From: Tubiluchus corallicola
Taxonomy: Eukaryota > Priapulida > Priapulimorpha > Priapulimorphida > Tubiluchidae
Direction of reading: 5' to 3'
DNA length: 64,000 nucleotides
Assembly (NCBI GenBank): GCA_030141605.1
Contig: JAQGDQ010000150.1
Location: 1-64,000, forward strand
Shown: positions 58,061 through 64,000 of the stretch, piece by piece
How the letters are laid out: every line of letters starts with the position of its first letter
How positions within the stretch are numbered: position 1 is the stretch's first letter
The notes under the pieces: model-generated
Told to the model about the DNA's origin: nothing
What the model saw: the letters and a program-made list of their open reading frames with translations, nothing else
Databases searched by the model: none
Made by a program: the position numbers and the translations under genes

Positions 58061-61000
58061 CTTTACAAAAACAAATTTTTACAAATAAAAACAAGCTTTT
58101 ATAATTTCATTAGTATTTTAGTTTAAAAATACTAGACAGCCAATATCCCTCGTAAGTGCTGCCACATGGATGTATATCACTTCGCGTGTTGTACAGTTCG
58201 TCACTAGTACAGTTCGCCGATAAAATTTCTCAGCTATGTTATTACCTTACTACTTCTAACAAAATGTTTCAGTTTGCCAGTGGTATGGCTCGCTAGTACA
58301 CACTTCGCCGGTGGTACATTTTGCCAGTAAAATGTTATGTTAATACCTTATGTATAATGGGTCTGGAACCAGGTTAGTTTGCATCTGAGTTTAAAGTCAT
58401 TTGGGCCATTTGTTAAGGAGTTATGGCTTAAGGTTTTTTGGCCGTGAACACGACCGCCATGGCGATGGTCCCCGATCCCGACCCCTGTATAGAAATACCT
58501 TTTTTAGAAAACATTGGAAACATTGCCATAACTTACCCCATCAGATCTGGTAAGTTTACATATCATTCTTACAAACACTCTTTTGTGTTTTGAAAGTTTC
58601 TTTTGGACATAACAAGTTTGCTTTTTAACAGCGGAGATATGGTGATTTTAGTCTTTTCTGAAAAATGTTATCAGCATAGATTTTTCTTGTATCAATGCTA
58701 TTTAATCCTAGTTTTAATTGTTCATAACTCTATAACCACGTAAACAGTTACTAAGAAATTTTGCATTCTGAAACCTTGTCACAAAAGTTTTTTTTTCAGT
58801 AAAAAATTGCCACCTTAAATGGCCATGTGTAAAAATAAAAACTAACGCTAATTTTGGGCCAAAGTTGTTATAAACCCTGGTGCATTATATACGGTTCTGT
58901 TGATAATTGCCAGTCACTATGTCCATATGCATAGACAATGTAACATGTCCAGGAGCTATTCTGAGGGACAGCACTAAGGACAATAAGGGGATGTACGATT
59001 GTACATGTTTGAATTAGCAAAACCACAAAACTACAGGACCTGTCACCTGTCTCATTGTCCTAACTGCTGCATGGAATAGGTAAAGTGCGTGTGCTCCAGT
59101 GTTGAAGGTTTCCCCAGCTTTCATATGGGAAAGCAGCTCACAGGGTGGGTAGTTGGGAAACAACCACATTGAAAAGTTTGTTGGGCTTAGAAAACTGGTT
59201 ATGACCCAGATACTGGGGGACAAGCCCCATCTGAGCACCGATCTCGCCAAACAGAGCTGCTGGGGCTGGCTCATCTGGCAGGGGCCTTTTTAGGCCTAAG
59301 CCACCGAAGACTTGTTCTCAACCACCTTCTGCAGTCCAAAATGACACAATGGTTAATGTTTTAAATAAATCACGTACAAGTGCCAAATTGTGAACTGGCA
59401 ATGTATCCAACACTAGCAGGAAATTGTCAAGATTGTAAAAGTTACAGCGCAAATCTTGGCAAAATTTCCCAAACAGAAAATTTTTGACAATGTCAAAAGC
59501 TTGGTTGTGGTAAAGAAATTTTAATCTGAGGAGGTACGTTCTATCACTCTTACTTTCTTAGCAATTTCTCAGTTTTTTTCTGTGTTGACAAGTTCAGTTT
59601 CGATTGTACATTAGGAAATCTGTATCTAATGTACTGTGTCTACCATGAAAAAACACAAAAAAGAAAAAGAAAAAACCAAAAGGCTAAACCAGCACAAATA
59701 TAGTGCCACAAAAAAATAAAAAATAAATGTAATACTGGCGAACCGTAATACTGACAAACTGAAATATTTTGTTAGAAGTAACAAGGTAATAATATAGCAG
59801 AGGAATTTTACTGGCGAAATGTACTAGTGGCGAACTGTATCACTGGCAAACTGTATTAGTGGAAAACTATACCACTGGCAGATTGTACCACTACGAACTG
59901 TCAACTGGTTAAATGGCTGGATATCCTGCCATATAATGGCACAACATTTAATATAAAAAAACATTGAAATAGTTTGTTTCCTTAAAAACTAATTTCTAAG
60001 ATACTAATACAACACTTAGTAATCAGCATCAACTAAGGCAACTTTTCACTAGGCAACTAATTTTATTTTGATATTTTAACATGGTAACTAATCATTTCAT
60101 TTAGATATTTTAACAGAAGTTTTAAGCAATTATTTTAGTGGTTTTTTTGTTCAAAGAATCACAAACAAGCTTTTAAAAAGATCTGTTTACTAGAAACTCT
60201 AAAAGCCCAATCAAGTTGCCTATAATGCAAGCATGTGATGTAGCTTAAACAAGCAAATCACTGACAATTCACTAAATGGAAAAGAGTGACTGCCTGGCAG
60301 CAAAACTCCTGCAAGTTAATAAATACACTTACATCATCAGGTGGGTTGACAACTCTCTCGTAGCAACTACCGCCAGGTGAGTAGGCAACTGAAATGTGAA
60401 ATTGAAACTCAGTGACACATTTAAATTTAGTTATTTAGTTAACTGCTGCTACACAAACAATGACCTATAAACATAGAAAATGAAGTTTACTTATTTTTTT
60501 CCAAATGCTGATGATATAGATTCAGCAATATCCTTCACAAATGAGCACAACACAGATAAAACATACTAAATTAAAGTAAGATATAGTCAAACTATAACAA
60601 TTATAATGACCAGCATACATAATTATTTGCTCATATAGAAAAACAACCTTGCAAGATCGAAAGTGAGAAGATGATGTGGAATAATGAAAGTGCAAGCAGT
60701 GCATAGATAAAACAGAACACAGCCTGAAAGGTAATGATAATATACAGATGTTGCTAGAATAAGGACAATGGAATAATGAACGATGAAAAGATTAGATTTA
60801 CATTAGAATTTTAATAATATCAATGAGACATGGCAACCAGCAGGGCAATGAGCAAAAGAGGAGGGTATATTCAAGAGGTGCCAATATAAATTTGCTTGGT
60901 CCTACTTCTACAATTTCTTCATTTTTTATCTTTTCTACTTTTCCTTGTTCACTTACTTGCTTCCACTGATTTACTATTACTGTACACCAATTCTTCCATG

Positions 61001-62084
61001 TTACATTAATTATTAAAATATGATAAGTTTTGAAAAAGCAAATTACAAATGATATCAATTAGTTACGCTTCACACTGAATTGAATTAGTTTCTACTTAAA
61101 CTTGAGAAAAGCACATTAATTTTTAATACACCCAGGTAGATAATTCCAAACTAGAGATAGCTAAAATTTCATAAAATGCTATGTGTTTTAAATGGTTATT
61201 AGTTAAACAGGATAACTGGTTATAGAACTCATTATTAATGTGTAAGTTTCATTAAATAATAATTGCAAAGCATATTATAACATTTCACTTTCAATTTTAG
61301 AAGATTCCAGAAGCATTTACTCAATGTTAGTTTTAATACAAAAAATGCAACATTGTATTATCAATAGAAAGACTTTTGCACTATTCAAATGATGAGTCGT
61401 TTACAGTAGCAAGTCTGCTTAATTTTGAAGTAGTAAATCCAGAAATTTTCTCTTGAAGGACCCTAAGGATTTTTAGATTAGTTGTATAAGTAGTATACTA
61501 CTGAAACAGTTTTGATACGGGCAGATAAGCAGTGTTTTATGTGACAGATTATTCTTATAAATTACATGACAGGTATGACAGATTTAGCAACGCATATTAA
61601 CAGTAATAGTAACATGATTTAAAACTTGTCTGACATTACACTTTGTAATAAGTCTGATGTATGCCACACCACACAATAGTAGCCACACATTCAAGATACA
61701 ATGCAGTAGCACAGCATTAGCAACTTTCTCCAAAATTTTGAAGCCTATTTATTCCTTAGGACATATTCCAGAAAAAATTTCAAAGCTACCTTTTATTACA
61801 AACAAGAAAAAGTACTTATATTTAAATAATTGCTTGTGTTCAATTGTGAATCTTCCAATATGTTCGAAATGCAGGCCAACACAAAATAACTTAAATTGCT
61901 ACTCACAGCTATAAAAATTAAAACCCTTCTAAAGAACTTACATTTCTTTGGCTGTGGATGCATTGTTAAAAATAATTCTTCCTCACCATCAATTACAATT
62001 TGTTTAGCAATACGCATGTCAATTATGTGTCGATTTTCTTCAAACCGCTGTCTCATGAGACTTTGTCGATATCGGTACAGATCT
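57929..62084 (-). CDS. NADH dehydrogenase (complex I) subunit NDUFB9, partial
   Basis: The exons 62084-61942, 60388-60333 and 57929-58060 join in frame to the last 109 or so residues. NDUFB9 is a LYR-family accessory subunit in the membrane arm of mitochondrial complex I. Visible are DLYRYRQSLMRQRFEENRHI, EEELFLTMHPQPKK, AYSPGGSCYERVVNPPDD and WWHPLEKAVYPDYFTRREQR, all matching the family (RARFEE, HPQPY, SPGGTSYER, WHPSEKAMYPDYF). The C-terminus ends KLPELEH, shorter than in mammals. The N-terminal exon, with the LYR motif and some 35-40 residues, was not found and may lie beyond 62100 or outside the window. Confidence 0.93.
58178..59906. mobile_element. Foldback element with 160-bp inverted ends in NDUFB9 intron
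   Basis: The left end (58178-58345) matches the reverse complement of the right end (59735-59906), including TTATTACCTTNNTACTTCTAACAAAAT (quoted in part: ACTTCTAACAAAAT). Both ends are built of short repeats of CAGTTYGCCAGTRGTA. The interior has an 86-codon minus-strand frame (59014-59274) of no known type. It lies wholly in the intron and would be spliced out. Confidence 0.85.
60333..60388 (-). CDS. NDUFB9 middle exon
   Basis: A 56-nt exon encodes AYSPGGSCYERVVNPPDD, the conserved SPGG-YER motif. The acceptor is ACATTTCAG and the donor GAT|GTAAGT. Confidence 0.95.
60389..61941. other. NDUFB9 intron between HPQP and SPGG exons
   Basis: AT-rich sequence; I see no gene or repeat of note. Confidence 0.6.
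61942..62084 (-). CDS. NDUFB9 exon with RQRFEE and HPQP motifs
   Basis: Encodes DLYRYRQSLMRQRFEENRHI, IDMRIAKQIVIDGEEELFLT and MHPQPKK; 143 nt, entering after two bases of a codon (TTAG|A GAT) and leaving after one. The donor is T|GTAAGT. Confidence 0.95.
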
Positions 62085-63777
62085 CTAAGATATAAAACCA
62101 TGTTATGTAGCAAACAAATCAAAAATCTTTTTGTAATATCGTTTTTTCAATTTGCAGTTTTAAGAATTAATGAATAAAGTAACGTGTTTTGGACGTTTTA
62201 AACAAAAAGGGAAATGCAAATAAAGTCAACTGAACAATATCAGCAAAAACAGCAAAGTTTTAAACTAGCACAAAATTTGAAAAATTCTCAAAGTATGAGC
62301 AAAAATGAAAGTATGACTAAACAGTCAATACAATACAACAGTTAGATATAAGATATTAGGTCTATGATAAAAATATTTTTGATTATGATGCATTATGGTG
62401 AATTATGATTATGATTCAAAAAGTAACACACTAAATTAAGTGAAATCAGTGATATGTAATAAATCTAGCAAGCATATTAGTTTAGACTTGTTCAACAGCC
62501 AATATCCTTAAATTAATGGTACATGCACATGTAGACATTCCTTTTAATGCTAACCTATAAAAATTCCTTAATTTTAGGAACATCAAACATCAAGAAAAGT
62601 TCATTACTGTGTATAATAAATGCACATATTCTAACAAACAGCAAAAATATATAACAAGTAACAAAATTGTTATGACAAAGCTGTTTTATATTGCAAACCT
62701 ATGTTAAGTGACACCTCCTACAAATAAAAGCTTAAAATAAAATACAAAACCACACAGAAAAAAATTATACTGGGACGTTTGTTGGAATTTTTCCCTTTCG
62801 TGTATTCTTTAAGAAATCTTGCATAAAATGTTAGGACTTTTTATAGAACTCTCACTCCACAAGCTGAGATTTAACAGCAGAGCCTATTCTGTGTAGAGCC
62901 GTGCAGACTCACAGGCATCTAATGTCGTTATCAAGGATAATTTTCTAGGAAGAGATACTGGTATTTCAGTTATGTTAGATAATGTATACATATATCCTCT
63001 CTCAATAAGATAAATATTAAATACCCACATGTATCATGTAGCATGGCACTCCATACAAGTTTTAAAACCAGCTGCTATCCAAGCACATAGCAAAAAGCTG
63101 CCATGTTTTGTTATTCAACATACTAACAAAGCTACAGGTATCACTTTTTACATCTTTATGAAACTAGAAAGCTGGCAAAAACGCAAGATCTGATTTGCGC
63201 GCACACAAACACACACACACACACACACTTCTCGCAAATTCAAATTTGATAGGTACACATTTTTTAATGAACAGATGCAATATACATATACTTTGTCTCT
63301 TTTTAAACTTAACTTGTCTGAGTGATTCACTGAATGTATAGGCCTAATTACATTCACAGTTTATAACTTTAAAAAAAGCTGCTAAGATTGCTTCTTTTTC
63401 AAATGATTTCTAATGTTGGCCACAAAAGCAAGCAATAGCAATTTTATTTCATCTGTAAAACTTTTATAATGCAATATTTTTAAGGGAAACAAAAAAAAAT
63501 GTTCATTAGCAACTCAGACTCAGTACAGTAGATTGAAACCACACACATCTGCAAACAATGCTTCCTAAGATTAAATTAAAAAAGCCTCACAGTAAGCCCG
63601 CAAATTTAATGTCTGAAAAATTGTTTCATGTTCCTGCAGAGTTCTAGAAAATTTATGTGTTTATATCTTGTTAAGCATTTGTATTAACTGCAACTTTTGT
63701 TCATAAAAATTCAAGTAATTTCACTCATTGTAGAATAACATTTTATTATTTTTTAAAAACCTGTTTTATTAGGTTTG
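62085..63777. other. Region upstream of the first visible NDUFB9 exon
   Basis: The missing first exon should lie here or beyond the window, but I found no LYR-motif reading frame. A (CA)n repeat lies at 63202-63228. Confidence 0.5.
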
Positions 63778-64000
63778 CTTTTCAATGTTTATAATACCAC
63801 TGTGTTATGAATTCTTATGATATAAATGAGTTGTGCACTGCAAAAAGTACAACTACACACTTATCATGTTATTGATGAGCAAAAATACTTCATGCAAATG
63901 AAATTAATGGCCAAATTCATTTCACATAAAGTGCCTTATGAAGACCTAAATGGCCTGCAAGGAGCTACCATGGATTATGGCTAACAGCTTATGATGAGCG
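63778..64000 (+). repeat. Interspersed repeat, copy 2
   Basis: This matches 2826-3052 in the same orientation and is cut by the end of the window. See copy 1 for the shared blocks. Confidence 0.7.

Noticed and set aside
59014-59274. 86-codon minus-strand frame inside the foldback element
   Set aside because: It has no known motif and is probably chance coding in an element interior.

Overview
The window is animal nuclear DNA. It is AT-rich, with genes split by GT-AG introns, many microsatellites, degenerate LINEs, a piggyBac-like MITE and foldback elements. Gene content (an HCN channel, secreted matrix metalloproteinases and the complex I subunit NDUFB9) fits an invertebrate bilaterian. A lophotrochozoan is my guess, but the phylum cannot be fixed from the sequence alone. 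Every gene model below was built by hand from reading frames, splice sites and family motifs.

Layout. (1) 1-3905: a large inverted duplication whose arms match perfectly for 745 bases; each arm carries a copy of one HCN exon. (2) 2072-19570, minus strand: an eight-exon HCN channel gene predicted to encode 574 residues. Its introns hold a LINE fragment, a 145-bp tandem array and several simple repeats. (3) 19.6-26.5 kb: intergenic, with a LINE remnant, a G/T-only stretch, a repeat family built on GTAAAAATGGCACAGG and a compound trinucleotide repeat. (4) 26546-34471, plus strand: MMP gene A, eight exons and 354 residues, with signal peptide, cysteine switch, polybasic processing site and zinc-binding catalytic domain, but no hemopexin domain. 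(5) 34.5-42.3 kb: intergenic, with a minus-strand LINE interrupted at a TTAA by a 453-bp piggyBac-like MITE. (6) 42308-55080, plus strand: MMP gene B, a paralogue of A. (7) 57929-62084, minus strand: the last three coding exons of NDUFB9; its first exon, with the LYR motif, was not found. A foldback element lies in its last intron.

The most interesting object is MMP gene B. It has two homologous versions of the exon that begins the catalytic domain (91 and 103 nt, both 3n+1, same phases), so only one can be used per mRNA. It also has two alternative last exons that start with the same WCDNQ-HVPFYPRRIDRIR module and then diverge: one ends in an acidic Ser/Thr-rich tail, the other in 21 copies of a 17-residue Asn/Gln/Gly/His repeat followed by a very basic end. 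Each predicted mature isoform has exactly two cysteines, one from each alternative exon, so the choice of exons would also choose the two halves of a likely disulfide. The family, the alternative exons and the repeat tail together look like a modular secreted protease system that I do not recognise from described MMPs.

Limits: no transcripts, alignments or database searches were available. Splice choices and repeat boundaries are read by eye; the first exon of NDUFB9 and any untranslated exons are unknown.
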